From contig CAUYUJ010009802.1 in the NCBI GenBank assembly GCA_963575745.1, positions 218,967-282,966 of the forward strand: a stretch of 64,000 nucleotides of DNA, given 5' to 3'. Each line of letters opens with the position of its first letter. The first letter of the stretch is position 1. The DNA is from Prorocentrum cordatum (Eukaryota; Sar; Dinophyceae; Prorocentrales; Prorocentraceae). This document shows, in pieces, positions 1 to 11,043 of this stretch. Both the position numbers and the translations under genes were made by a program. The notes under the pieces are model-generated. The model did no database searches and was not told the DNA's origin. It was given only the letters and a program-made list of their open reading frames with translations.

Positions 1-372
1 CGAGTTACGTCAAGAAACTCCGCGACATCTCTAGAAAAAAATCTGCAGAGTACGGATAGTTGTGAAGCCCAGCTTTGGTAGCAAACCGAGTTCGGACATC
101 TAGATACTTGAGACTAGCGCGTCTGATGATTTCTTTCCGATTCCTGTGCCGAACAGCTCTGTAGCTTATCTGCAGCTGGAGTTACATCAAGAAACTCATC
201 ATCATCTCTAAAAAAAAGCAGAGTACGGATAGTTGTTCGGACCGAGCTCTGGTAGCAGACCGAGTTCAAGCATCTAGATACTTGAGACCAGCGCTTTTGA
301 TGATTTCCTTCCGATTGTTGTGCCGAACAGCTCTGTAGCTCTTCTACAGCTCGAGTTAAGTTAAGAAAACCG
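1..372. repeat. Tandem repeat, ~176-bp unit, just over two copies
   Basis: The block starting 'gagttacgtcaagaaactc' at 2 recurs at 179 and again, more diverged, at 353. Each unit also carries 'gagtacggatagttgt' and 'catctagatacttgaga'. The window edge cuts the array, so its full length is unknown. A short open frame on the minus strand arises only from the repeat. Confidence 0.8.
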
Positions 373-645
373 ATAGCACCTGCCAAGATGAAACTAAACA
401 GCCGATCCCACCAGAGTGTTGTTTGACAGTAGTACGTACCGGATCGACCTGAGATTGAGATGGCGAATGGGAATAAGATCGAAGATGGGGGGAAAAATAT
501 TAGAGCTCTAACGAATGTTTAGATTTCGAGAAATCGATTTTTAACCGACCAAAATTATGCAACATGTCCGTCGATATTTGTTTGCCAACTAGCCCCCCAG
601 CGCGCCGGAATTACTCTCTAGCTTCGCCGCTTCGCTCTTAGGGAA
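373..645. other. Non-repetitive spacer, nothing recognised
   Basis: No repeat, coding pattern or RNA signature was seen. It is more AT-rich than most of the window. Confidence 0.5.
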
Positions 646-654
646 GCTCTACGC

Positions 655-815
655 GTCATGCATGAATGTATGCTTGTGCATATACAGAATACATGTATGC
701 GTATATGTGTGTATGGCTGTCTGTCTGTCTGCTGGTCTATCAGTATGTATGTATGCAGGTCTGTCTGTATGTCTGGCTGTCTGCCTGTCTGCACACATAT
801 ATATATACACACACT
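655..815. repeat. TATG/CTGT microsatellite
   Basis: Alternating tatg, ctgt and tatata/acac runs make up this stretch. The open frames here on both strands are products of the repeat. Confidence 0.85.
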
Positions 816-1280
816 TGAAACATTCGCGCGCTCTCCGCGCGCGCTCTGTTTCTAGGTAGCTCCGAGCGCTGGGAAGTTCAAGCTTGCTCAAGTATATGAT
901 TCCTCACGTTCCTACTGGTCGGCTTAATTCACTCAACATGTTGTGGCTATCATCTCCCAGCTTGCTTATCGTTGCCTTCTCCTGCGTTATGTTGTTTTCT
1001 GAGCCTTCGTCCATATCATGGTCTCCTGGTCCCTCATTTGTCCCTCTCCCTCGTGTTCCGTTGTCCCTGCCTCACCCCTGCCTTTGCTCTCTCCGCCTCC
1101 CTCTCATGTTCGTCCTTATGTGGGCGTGGGCAGACACAGTACGTGGCCGCTCTCTTTCGATCACGTTTCAATCTCCTTCTTTCCACCACCACCTCCTCCT
1201 GGTGACGGTTGGGGGCCCGAAAGTTTTTCGCCAAGGCTGGATGAAGGCCTTGGGACGCCGTTTTGAAGCCCTTCTGAGGC
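816..1280. other. Spacer, nothing recognised
   Basis: Pyrimidine-rich sequence without a convincing exon. Open frames overlap in several phases and show only biased composition. Confidence 0.4.
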
Positions 1281-1520
1281 GTTGTGGGGGCCTGTTGTGG
1301 CCCCCTGGGGGCCTCTTGGGGCTTCCTGGGGGCCTCTTGGGGCGGAAAGCTCGAATTGTCGATTCGCGTGCCCCCTCTTGAACCTCTCTTCGGGCCATCT
1401 TGGGGCTCTCTTGGGCTATCTTGAGGTTCTCTTGGGCCGTCTTGGGGCCCTTTTTGGGCCGTCTTGGGGCTCTCTTGGGGACCTCTTGGGCCGTCTTGGG
1501 GGGGCCTTAGGGACCCCTTG
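1281..1520 (-). repeat. GGCCCCAAGAGG-type degenerate repeat, copy 1
   Basis: Many imperfect copies of 'gggcctcttggggc' occur in tandem. On the minus strand they read as CCAAGAGGCCCC and similar. The same family occurs at 5630-6115, 14870-15020 and 43680-44095, so this is a dispersed low-complexity repeat. A longer Pro/Arg-rich minus-strand frame through it is not believed. Confidence 0.75.
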
Positions 1521-1857
1521 GTCCGTTTTAGTTCGTCGGAAACCCGAAAACGCGAGAAGTAAAAAACATAGACAAACAACACTAGAAAACAATGATGTTG
1601 GCATGTCGGGCCGCTCTCTGGAGGGCCTTTGGAGGCGTCTTGGGCGGTCTCTTGGCACGCCTTTTTTTTCCTCTCCTCATCTGCCTCTTCCTCCCCCGCG
1701 TGTTCTCCGAAGGACTTCCACAACGGCTGGGGGAACGTATAGTCTAACAACGTGGCCAACTTTTGCCCCAACGTTTGGCCACATAGGCGTATTCTAGAAG
1801 GCAGGGGCGGCGGTGATTCGCCGCAGGCGTCCTCGATACATACATTCGTAGGGATGT
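1521..1857. other. Spacer, nothing recognised
   Basis: No gene or repeat can be supported here. Confidence 0.4.
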
Positions 1858-1962
1858 AAAGAGAGAGAAAGAGATAGAGAGAGAGAGAGCGAGAGAGAGA
1901 GAGAGAGCAAACCAAGAGAGGGAACACCAGAGAGATGGGCGGAGGGAGAGAGAAAGGGGGAG
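1858..1962. repeat. (GA)n microsatellite
   Basis: Runs of gagagag with a few interruptions. Confidence 0.85.
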
Positions 1963-2219
1963 AAAGATCGGGTGTCTCCTTCGTCCTCTCGACATCGTGC
2001 TTCGCCATCAGTTCGACGTCCTTTGCCTCCAGTTCGACGTCCCGATTGGCCTGTGGCTCGTCCTGCTTCGTCCTCGTCCTTGTCCTGCCTGCTTAGCCCC
2101 TTCCTCTTCCATCCCTCTGCCGGCACAACCTGCGTCTCTCGCCCGGATACCAGCCGCACGGCTGCCTCAGAGTGGTGCTCTCGCCGCTGCGTCGGCGACA
2201 TCCCTGCCCCCGAAGTAGT
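1963..2219. other. Spacer, nothing recognised
   Basis: Pyrimidine-rich with short internal repeats such as 'agttcgacgtcc' near 2008 and 2032. Confidence 0.4.
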
Positions 2220-2530
2220 GGAAGGAGCGGTTAGCAGCAGCACAAGAAGCACAGGCAGCAGAAACAGCAACGACAACAATACCATCGACAGTTGCACAAG
2301 CAGTGGCAACAGTAGCAGCCCAAGCATCGCCAGTAGCAACTGCAACAACAGTAGCGGTGCCATCAGAAATAGCAGTTGCAGCAGTGCCAGAGGAAGGCAG
2401 CATCAGCAACACCAGCAGCAGGAACACCACCAGCGGTAGCAGCATACTTTAATAGCAGCAGTACTAAACAGCACTTCCAGCATCCATAGCAAAATCAGTA
2501 GCAGAAGTACCAGCTGCATGACAAGCAGCA
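2220..2530. repeat. Degenerate CAG/CAA-type repeat
   Basis: Imperfect cag, caa and gca triplets dominate. Its reverse complement resembles the CTG/GTG-rich tract at 61.8-62.5 kb. Leu/Val-rich open frames on the minus strand are low-complexity products. Confidence 0.6.
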
Positions 2531-2559
2531 TGAGGATAAGTCCTGTGATCACCCTGCAG

Positions 2560-4646
2560 GGCGTGGAGCGAGATACTACAAGAACTGGACACACTGGAGG
2601 CTGTCCTGTGAGCGCGGGCGAAATTAATTCTGGGCATGGCTGCAGCAGAGGGCCCATGAAGAGGAGGCTGTTCAGAAGGCCGGAGCAGTCTTGGACGCTC
2701 GAAGCCCAAACAGCATCGATGACAGCAGAAACTCGTTGTAATGCGATATAACGCATGTCCCCCGGGCAGAGCTCGACCTTCAAGCAACCTGAGTCGGCAA
2801 GTCTCCGGACAGCCGTGCCGACAGCAACAATCCATGGCATGACTTCGTCCAACAGGCAACGTCACATACGCACCTCACATGATGTACTCGCAACGTGCCT
2901 GTCTGCGGATGCAAACTGGACGACGTCCTTGGCAATGACGTTCGGCACCTGAAGACAATCAAATGGCAACGCCATAGGATTGAGATTCCACGTGCGGCTT
3001 GGCTTGCAAGATGGCTTCTTGTCTTCAGACGACGCCATAACCTTCGAGATCAACTTTTCCCATGTACTTTCGAGCTGTATGGCGCAGACTGGAGGGGGCG
3101 CCTCAAATCCATTGGAGGGGCTAACCTATTCTCTTGTGAGGCGAAAATCACTTCGGCTTCGCACAGCAGTCAGGAGTGACGGAAGTCATTGCCCTCATCC
3201 TGTCCGCCGTCCCTTTCCTCTAGCATCACATTTCGGAAGAACTTGCGCTTTTCTTGAACGGAGCCTTCTCCAGACACCCCTGCACCACTGGTCATATGAG
3301 CAGTGAACTCATCACCTGTCATTGCGTCCACCCTGGCGACTTATTCTTAGTAATTGTGCTTTACATGCCCAATGCTGATTCCAAGACCTCCGACTGCTTG
3401 GCATCATGACTAACGGAGTCTGGACAAGAGACGAAGGCGTCCATGAAGCTTCCATAACAAGTGTCTTTCACCCAAAACTTGAGCACATTCTCAATCTCGC
3501 CCCACTGGTCTCGGCTTTGATTGGGTGATATCCAGGGACGATGTGGAACCTCGCAGTCTGTCCTGACCAAGTCCTTCATGCTCTGCATGAGTCGCGCGTG
3601 ATAGTGTGTTAACACAAATGGGCTCATGTAAACGTGATATGCTGCTGTTGCATCCTTTCAAGCGCTTGCGCACACCTCGTCACGTTCTACCCTCTCCTGA
3701 CAAACCACGACTGCATCAAGCATGCTACCAACATCGAGATCTGGGATCCGCATTTTGGCACCATTGAACATGATAGGGTCAGATCCCCCAATCTCGTAAA
3801 ACAGTGAGAGCACGACTACAACGCGGGCCAAGTGCTCAGACTTGCTACCAAATACCTTTAAGTACGATCGTGATTTCCGGGACAACGAGATCGCAGAAAA
3901 CACCCTCGGGGTATGAACCAGAAGACGTACTCGCGAACCCACGCAAAGTCTCAAACATGTGACTGGCACCTCCGCACCCTCCGAAGTAGAGTCGTACTGG
4001 CACTCTCCACACCGTGCGGGCCGAAATGTCAATACGCCTCTGGAATGGTATCACCCCTGCATCCGCGTGCCCCCCCGCATTCAAGAAGTCCTGGGTTATC
4101 TCATCCTGAAGGCCAGCAAGGCCAGGATCTGCCAGGAAGGACCGACTTTGGATCGTCGTGGCCCAAGACAAAGCGCTGACGTGGGCCGCGGGCCTCGCGA
4201 TCGCCCTCAGCAGCTCCCTCCGCCTGGCGACGCTGCGAGCAGTGCGCAAAGGGTCACTCTTACTGGTGGCCGAGAGGCTGACGAGGCCGCGACCTCGGGC
4301 AAGGCCAGGCCCGGCGGCCTGGCCATGGCGGCATGCTCTTGGGCGACCTCCCAGCGCATCAGCACCGCTCACCGCGGCCGCCCTCGCGGCGCGCAGGCGC
4401 AGCCGCTCCGCGTGGGACCCCGAGGTCGGCAGCCTCCGCGGAGGATCCGGCCGAGACCACGAGCTGGGCCTTATCCTCTGACGCTCTCGCCGCCGCTGCG
4501 GCGACCTCCCTGGCGTCGCCGTACCGCCCCAGCTCGAAGAGCGCCGCTGCGCCGCGGCGCGGATGGTCGCTGGACTGGGCGGCCGACTCGTATAGGGTCA
4601 GCGCGGATGCGTGAACCAAGGCGCAGTGTTTAGACGAAGAAGGCAA
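2560..4646 (-). CDS. Candidate multi-exon gene of unknown function
   Basis: Several minus-strand open segments have balanced, protein-like composition and follow one another. They lie at about 4646-4359 (a segment with an 'ALFELGRYGDAREVAAAAA' pattern resembling one TPR helix pair), 4250-3850, 3900-3658, 3627-3361, 3135-2862 and 2852-2600. The segment ending at 2862 opens just after a 'tag|g' that could be an AG|G acceptor, and 'gag|gtgcgt' near its end could be a donor. Frames change between segments, so introns or decay must separate them. No domain was identified apart from the TPR-like stretch, and that match is weak. A pseudogene or an old transposon fragment is also possible. Exon limits are not resolved. 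Confidence 0.3.
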
Positions 4647-5459
4647 GAGCTACATGCATGCTGTCTCGGAGGGTAATCATAAAAAGTATGGCAGCTTGAT
4701 TACTAATTGCCCGAGCAAGCCGGCGAATGCAAGATCTTTTCGCATTACAGCCCAGGCGAGCGTCTTGCCAACTACTTGGGCTCATGAGGCGAGACACAAC
4801 GTGATGGATGTTAACATTGCGAAGTTACTTTGATCGTGGGAGGAGGACATGCCATCACATATATGACATGTGTGTTCAAGTCTGCTTAAGCTTGTTCACT
4901 GCGTTTTGAGAAAGCGAACAAAAAAAGTGGCCCATTAGTTCCAAGTTAAGCATATTCATGATGGCACGCATTGCATCCGTAGCCGAACCCGTTTGCGAGG
5001 CACCATACGAAGACTGAGGGCCGACGGCTTCGCCTGATGCTGGCTGTTGCCACCATGGGTTCCAGCGCGCGCCGGTGGGCGATTTGCGGGGCTGCGATTG
5101 GGCGGTGCGCAGTGGGTTGCGCAGTAGGTTGCGCGGCAAGTTGCGCATTTCACCAGTTACTCTCTTTTCAAAAAAAGAATACACTCAACCGTACTTCCGA
5201 GCCCGAACTTGTCCGTGCCCCTGGGATAAGACAAAGTACACATGGTTCTGTGTCATCGCTCACTTTCCATGTGAATTTCCACCATCCCCAACCTCCTCGT
5301 CATCCCTGTCGAAGAGTTCCATGAGCACATACTCGCCTACCTCTAAACAACATGTTTCCATAACCCCTTGCAAGAAATACAGCAATATCCATGCGCGCAA
5401 ATGCCGAACTCATTTCAAATACTTTAGTTCTGCAAACGCTCCGAAATACAAGTCCCACC
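4647..5459. other. Spacer, with a short TTGCGC tandem repeat
   Basis: Mostly unremarkable sequence. At about 5097-5148 a ~13-bp unit (gcgcagtgggtt, gcgcagtaggtt, gcgcggcaagtt) repeats about four times. Confidence 0.5.
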
Positions 5460-5629
5460 AGCCCTCTGGGCGTAGGTGGTCTAGGGAGTTTCCTCTTCCA
5501 ACCCCATTATTCTCCTTCGGGGAGGGGTTTACCCCTCCCCCCTACCCCCTCCCCTGGACCCCGACGGGGCGCCCCGCGAGGTGTCAGAGGGTACTTTATC
5601 GCATAAGGTGGCTCCAAGAGGGCCTCAGA
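5460..5629 (+). repeat. Dispersed repeat, copy 1 (second copy at 43560-43680)
   Basis: Both loci share 'tctgggcgtagg', then 'tcggggag(g/c)ggtttaccc' and a C-rich stretch. Both run straight into the CCAAGATGGCC repeat family. The pairing at two distant loci indicates one longer composite repeat. Confidence 0.55.
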
Positions 5630-6115
5630 TAGCCCAAGATGACCTCCAAGATGGCTCAAGGTAGCCCAAGATGCCTCAAGTCGGCTCCCAAAATGCTCTA
5701 AGAGGCCCCGAAAACGCTCCAAGACTGCTCCAAGGCGTTTCCGAGACCTCCAAGGAGGCCGGCGGGCCCCCCCAAAGCCAACATTGTTCAAAAACCTACG
5801 GCAAATCAATGACGTTTGCATCGTCGCCCGCTCCCTTTCGTTAGCCTTCCGAAGCCTCAACATGGCTCCCAGATGGCCAAAGAGGACCCCAAGAGAGGCC
5901 AAGGAGAGCCCGAGCCCAAATGCTATTTTGGGGACTCCCGAGGGGGGGAGCTAATAAAAGCTCCCCTCTTGTCTGATCCAAGTCCTCCAAGATGGCCCCA
6001 AGCGCGCCCCTAGAGACCCCAAGAGCGCCCCACGAGGGCCCAAAGCGGCGCCCAGACGGCCCCAATAGGCCCCCAAGAGGCTCCCAAGAGACCCCGCGCG
6101 TGGCCTCAAGGGGAT
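5630..6115 (+). repeat. GGCCCCAAGAGG-type degenerate repeat, copy 2
   Basis: Imperfect units such as 'caagatggccccaag', 'gctccaagac' and 'ggcccccaagagg' run through this segment. A more ordinary stretch sits at 5760-5860. Confidence 0.75.
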
Positions 6116-6129
6116 CCCCGAATTACCCA

Positions 6130-6250
6130 ACTCACCTTCCTTCTCCTCCTTCTCCTCCTTCTCGTCCTCGCTCTACTCCACCTCCTGTTCCTCCTCCTCC
6201 TACGACGACGACGACGACGACGACCATGATTCCTCCTCCATCCTCCCCCC
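6130..6250. repeat. CTC and ACG simple repeats
   Basis: CTC-rich sequence is followed by (acg)n at about 6201-6224, then more CTC. Confidence 0.75.
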
Positions 6251-6347
6251 TTTGGGGTATATGACGGCTTCCCCCGCCATTTGTTCTTCTGCATGCTCAC
6301 CCATTTCCCTGATCACCTCATCTCCCATGGGCGCCGTTTCTGGATGG

Positions 6348-6660
6348 GCTGGTGGGGGTACTTTTTTGATCGCGAGCGCACCGGAGGACGCCAGGCGCCG
6401 TCAAGGTCGAAGCAAGCAAGCTACGAGCTCATTGCGCCAAGGGGAGGAAGGGAGCCGAGGAAGCTGGTGGGGATACTGTTTTGTTCGCAACCGCAAGCGG
6501 GCAGCCGCGCGGCGTCAAAGGGTCAAACGCGAGACAGGCCTACGTGCGCGGGGAAATCACACAACAGCGAGCTGGTGGGGATATTTTTTTGGTCGCGGCC
6601 GCAGGCGAGAACGCAAGCGGCGAGTCGTAAGTCCCGGGCGCGGGCCTACTAATTGACAAC
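6348..6660 (+). repeat. Tandem ~110-bp units headed by GCTGGTGGGGATAC-T6
   Basis: The header 'gctggtggggatac' plus a T-run and 'gtcgcggccgc' starts at 6348, 6463 and 6571. Related headers occur at 7021, 44256, 44852 and 51382. It is a dispersed repeat family of unknown origin. Confidence 0.65.
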
Positions 6661-7430
6661 AGGAGCAAACTAGAGCCGCGCACCTAAACTGCCTAAGCTG
6701 CCTAAGCGGCGCCTCAAGTGAGCTGCAAGCTGCACTGAGTGCGAATGCCAGGGCCAGGGGCAGAAAGCGCATACACAACGTCCATACAAGGCGGTGGCTG
6801 CCAGGATGGCTGCACTGCCAGGGGTGCACGCATGCAACGAGCTGCAGGAGGTGGCGGACTGCCACGGTGGCCGGCGGCCAGGGTCTGCAAGCTGCGAAGT
6901 GAATTGAATGCAGGGCCGTAACCGCCCACGGGACTGCAAGAGTACCGGGGAGGCCAGAGCCAGGTGGACCGACCGTCACGAAATGAACTGGATGCGAGTG
7001 AATCGGGCAGCAGAAGCTGCGCTGGTGGGAATACGCGAAGCGTCAGCAATTTCAAAACCAATTCGTCCTTCCATAAAAAGTATAACGATGTACCGCCTGC
7101 GCGCACATGCTGAAGTCATGAATCCCACCGGATTTTTACAATCGCGCCCAGACCGCGCATTCTAACGTGACCACGCGGTGCGTTCGCTTCGCTCTCGCAC
7201 GCGCCCAGAGCACAAATCCCGAATAGATGTTACCATGCGAGCCACCTGGGCGCGCCGCCCCCCGCACGCGCGTCGGAATCCTTCCCGAACAAGTGATTCT
7301 CGAAGCGCTAAAAGATAAAATTGTTCAAAAACATATGAACATCAAATGCCTCAAAAGAAAGAGAGTACCAGATATATTGAATTTCCGCGCGCGCCCTTCC
7401 TCCACATCCTCACCAGCGCCATTGCACCAG
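6661..7430. other. Spacer, with a shortened copy of the GCTGGTGGG family at 7021
   Basis: At 7021-7060 'gctggtgggaatacgcgaag' and the following 'cgtcagcaatttc' match 51382-51415 closely. No gene was recognised in the rest. Confidence 0.45.
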
Positions 7431-7439
7431 CGCCGCCAT

Positions 7440-7445
7440 TGTCGC

Positions 7446-7516
<71 letters not shown>

Positions 7517-7520
7517 CAAT
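7440..7520. repeat. (CAT)n microsatellite
   Basis: About 25 consecutive cat triplets. Poly-His, poly-Ser and poly-Met frames across it are products of the repeat. Confidence 0.95.
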
Positions 7521-8325
7521 CACCTTCATCACCGACATCTGGATACCATCATGGTCATCGTCGAGACCACCATCGGCGCCGTCATTGGCCTTGCCGTCGT
7601 CATCGTCGTCGCCACTATCACCGAGTGATACCATGCCCACCCGAACCCCCGATCCGCGCTAAAGTGTCCGCGCGCCTGCGCGGTTTTTGAGACTCGTTGG
7701 GAAGCTCCCATCGGTAACCGCCATCGCGGCCGTATTAGTTGTGCCAAACCAACGGGCCGATCTGCGCGCGAGCGTGCGCGCTCCAGCGCGGCCGTAAACA
7801 TGCGCGAGCATGGTCCAATCAGTAGCCGCAATGGTGGTCGAATGAATTGTGCGAAACAAGTTGCGGGTGGGAGAGTGGGATGTTTGCGCGAGCAGTGGAG
7901 TTGACGACTTCATGCTGTTCTTTCCTGGTTGCGCTCCATATACTCCTTTCCCTAGGAAGAATCACACTCCACCACCACCCCCTGCTCGATCGCAGCTCCT
8001 TCCTGCTGCTACGTGCCGCTGTCACACGCCGCCGTCTTCGCCCCCGCCCGCTGCCCCCGTCGTCTGGCCCACGCCGCATGGCCGCCTCGCCGTCTGCGAG
8101 GAGCGGCTGTACTGGCGACCTTCGCGCGGGAGGGCGAAGGCGCCGGTCGGTGTCGCAACCCTGGAAGCTTGAGATCGCACACCGAAAAAATGAAACTCAG
8201 AAACGCAAGCCCCGACCCTGGGAAGGAAAAGTCCCAGAAATGGAAGCCAAATCCCAACAATGGAAAGCCAAGCACGAACCTCGAAAGCGCCGGAGGCATC
8301 AACGACGGCACGGTGGCGGACTTCC
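7521..8325. other. Spacer, nothing recognised
   Basis: A ~30-bp stretch at 7860-7893 (including 'gtgggatgtttgcgcgag') recurs inverted at about 9990-10023, which links two unrelated spacers. No gene is supported. Confidence 0.4.
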
Positions 8326-8575
8326 TGCTCCTCAACCTCCTCCTCCTGCGCCTCCTGCTCCTCCTCCTCCTCCGAAAACTCTACGAAAGAACCCCTTCCG
8401 CCACCTCTCCTCTGGTCCTCCGCCTCCTCCTCCTCCGCTTACTCCTCTTCATCCTCCTCTCCTCCTCCTCGTCGTCGTTGACGTCGTCGTTGTCATCGAC
8501 GTCGTCGTCTTCGTTGTCGTCGTCGTGGTCGCGGTCATCGTCGTCGCCACCGTCGTCGTCGTCGACGCCCGTGGG
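8326..8575. repeat. CTC then CGT simple repeats
   Basis: CTC-rich to about 8465, then cgtcgt-rich to 8570. Confidence 0.85.
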
Positions 8576-8744
8576 CGCGGAAGGACCCGTCTGCCCTAAA
8601 ATCGAAAACTCCGAGCGGTTCTGGAACCAACGTTAAACGCGAAGGTCTAAGCATTAGAGCGGCCTGCGTCGTCGTTGTCGTCGTTGGTCGTTGGTCGCCC
8701 GTCGGTCTCCTCCCACATCCTGTTCATCCCACCACGCCCAAACA

Positions 8745-9151
8745 TAAACGTGCATGTGTATGGATGTAGGTAGGTATGGATGTACGTATGTATGTATGCA
8801 TGCATGTACGCATGGATGCCTGAGTGCATGGATGGATGGATGGATGCATGTATGTATGTGTGCGTATGTATGTATGCATGCATGCATGTATGCATCTATG
8901 TATGTAAATATGTATGTATGTGTGTATGTATGTATGTATGTATGTATGTATGTATGTATGTATGTATGTATGCCTGTCTGTATGTGTGTCCGTGTGTATG
9001 TATGTATGTATGTATGTATGTATGTATGTATGTATGTATGTATGTACGTATGTATTTATGTATGTATGTATATGTGTATGTGTATGTGTATGTGTATGTG
9101 AATGTGTATGTGTACAGTGTATGTGTATGTGTATGTGTATGTGTATGTGCA

Positions 9152-9194
<43 letters not shown>

Positions 9195-9197
9195 TTG

Positions 9198-9229
<32 letters not shown>

Positions 9230-9274
9230 TGTATGCGTGTATGTATGTGCGTGTGCGTGTGTGTATATGTGCGT

Positions 9275-9305
<31 letters not shown>

Positions 9306-9590
9306 CGTGTGTGTGTGTGCATGTGTGTGTATGTGTGCGTGTGCGTGTGTGTGTGCGCGTGTGTGTGTGTGTGTGCATGTGTGTATGCGTGTGTGTGTGT
9401 TTGTGTGTGTGGGGGGGGGGGGAGGTGCGTGTGCGTGTGCGTGTGCGCGTGTGCGTGTCCGTGTGCGAGTGCGAATGCGTGTGCGCGTGCGCGCCCGCGC
9501 GTGTGTGTGCGTATGTGTGTGTGTGTGCGCGTGTGTGTGTGTGCGAGTGTGCGTGTGTGTGATTGTGAGTGTGTGTGTGTGTGTCACGCG
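8745..9590. repeat. Very long TATG then TG microsatellite
   Basis: About 840 bp grading from (tatg)n at 8745-9060, through (tatgtg)n at 9065-9200, to (tgtgcg)n and (tg)n at 9230-9585, with a G12 run at about 9411-9422. All long open frames here (Tyr-Val-Cys or His-Thr rich) are products of the repeat. Confidence 0.97.
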
Positions 9591-9795
9591 CGCTTGGCCT
9601 CAACATCATTCCCACATCAAAGAACGACCGCCCTAGAATGGTGGTTTCAGCCGGTTGTTCGGAAGATACCGAGCAGGCCAACAGTCACCAAATTAGGTCG
9701 GACCATCTGTGCACGCCATCTGTTCGCAGACGCTTGCACATCTGCCGCTGGCACTTCTGACCGAAGACCTTGCGGCAATGCAGTGAGGCGGAACA
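9591..9795. other. Spacer, nothing recognised
   Basis: No gene or repeat was seen. Confidence 0.4.
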
Positions 9796-9960
9796 AACAA
9801 TATTCGATTCTGGTCGCCGCGTGGCAACGCAGGGGGGTACAAACAAATAATACGCCACCCTACTCGTCACGTCGCAACGCAAAGCGGCGGAAACTACCAA
9901 TCTTATGCTCGACCCGTCACTTGGCAACGCCTGGGGGGCGAAAATGATGGATCGATTTGG
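9796..9960 (+). repeat. ~57-bp satellite, array 1
   Basis: Three diverged units contain 'cgtcacgtggcaacgcaaggggg(c)ggaaa'. The same unit forms a second array at 15366-15545. Confidence 0.6.
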
Positions 9961-10440
9961 CTGCTCTACCCCCTCTTGTGACCACCTCCCATGCTCGCGC
10001 AAACATCCCACTCACCCACCTGTAACTTGGTTAGCAACACTCCTGAGGCCGTGCCTGCAATTTCTAACTGGGGCTTCCCAGCGCGTCCAAACGAGTGCAC
10101 TGGTGCGAGGGCCTTGATCGCGCAAAGAAAAAACAATACTACAGATGACGGTGACGATGTGGACGACGGCGACGGCAACGACGATAACGACGAAGCTGTC
10201 GGCGAGAACGGTAACGATGACGACAACCACGGCAATGACGATGACGACGGTGACGAGGATGGTAGTGAATAGGACGTCGCTGGCGGCGATGACGCTGACG
10301 GCGACGATGACAATGGCGCAAATGCGAGCGATGCGACTGATGAGGAAGTACGCGCGCAGAAAACCCTGCATATTGTTGATTGAAGACTTGATTGAAGACC
10401 ATGGGTAATTTTGTGTTCGAAGAGCTCGATGCTCAAATCT
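9961..10440. repeat. ACG/GAC-rich degenerate repeat and flanks
   Basis: From 10143 to 10335 the sequence is dominated by imperfect gac, gacg and aacgac units. The sides are non-repetitive. No gene is supported. Confidence 0.6.
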
Positions 10441-11010
10441 TCCGAAAGCCCATAGTTTTAGAAGGGTATCGACATGCCCGCGCGTGGCCCGCGTGGTATT
10501 GTTTGACACGGGCTAGGTCTCTCGCAAGTGTGCGAAGGCGTTGGACTAACTTCGACATGAGCGCGCAAGTGGCCCGCGCTGCCTCATTTGACAGACATGT
10601 TGAATAACTAGTGGTTGCTCTATGAATCGCCAAATGTGCGCGCGATGAAATGATGAAAAGCTTGTGTTGAAAAACCATTGGGGGTCCTGTAAGTATTTGA
10701 CTAGGTCGACCTTGAAATCCTTAAGAAGCCAATGGTGCTGGAAAGATTTCGACATGTGCTCGTGGCGGGCGCGCACGTGTCCCACATGTTCTTTGAACGG
10801 GACTCGTGCAAACAATGATTCGTAGATTCGCCCGCCCTCCTTGTGGGGCCAGAAAGCGCCGCGGGTTAGGCTTGCCGCTCCTTGCTCCAGATCCGTTTTA
10901 AGTTTCCCATCGTATAATCCTGCGTTCTGCTTTTCACCGCGCATTGTTGAAGTCCGCGCGAGGGGGGGGGCCGAAAAGGGCCCTGGTTACCACCACCTAA
11001 GAATGTTTCT
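10441..11010. other. Spacer, with a weak ~280-bp internal duplication
   Basis: Sequence at 10440-10510 ('cgaaagcccatagttttagaag', then a variant of 'tatcgacatg') resembles 10716-10802. No gene was recognised. Confidence 0.35.
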
Positions 11011-11028
11011 CCGAATTTCTGTGGGGCC
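11011..11028. repeat. Target-site duplication of the ZIP retrogene, left copy
   Basis: Eighteen bases, 'ccgaatttctgtggggcc', are identical to 14509-14526. The match can be extended to 20 bases by two T's that merge with the adjacent poly-T. It directly abuts the poly-T tract, as expected for the 3' end of a minus-strand retrocopy. Confidence 0.88.
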
Positions 11029-11043
11029 TTTTTTTTTTTTTTT
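11029..11043 (-). other. Poly(A) tail remnant of the ZIP retrogene
   Basis: Fifteen T's on the plus strand read as A15 on the minus strand. They lie between the left duplication copy and the 3' UTR of the ZIP gene, exactly where the poly(A) tail of a retroposed mRNA should end. Confidence 0.85.

Noticed and set aside
5640-5665. 'ggctcaag' on the plus strand as a spliced-leader relict
   Set aside because: It belongs to the CCAAGATGGC degenerate repeat and lacks the rest of the leader.
8724-9681. His/Thr-rich and Cys/Val/Tyr-rich frames of 240-287 codons
   Set aside because: They are translations of the TATG/TG microsatellite, open in several phases at once.
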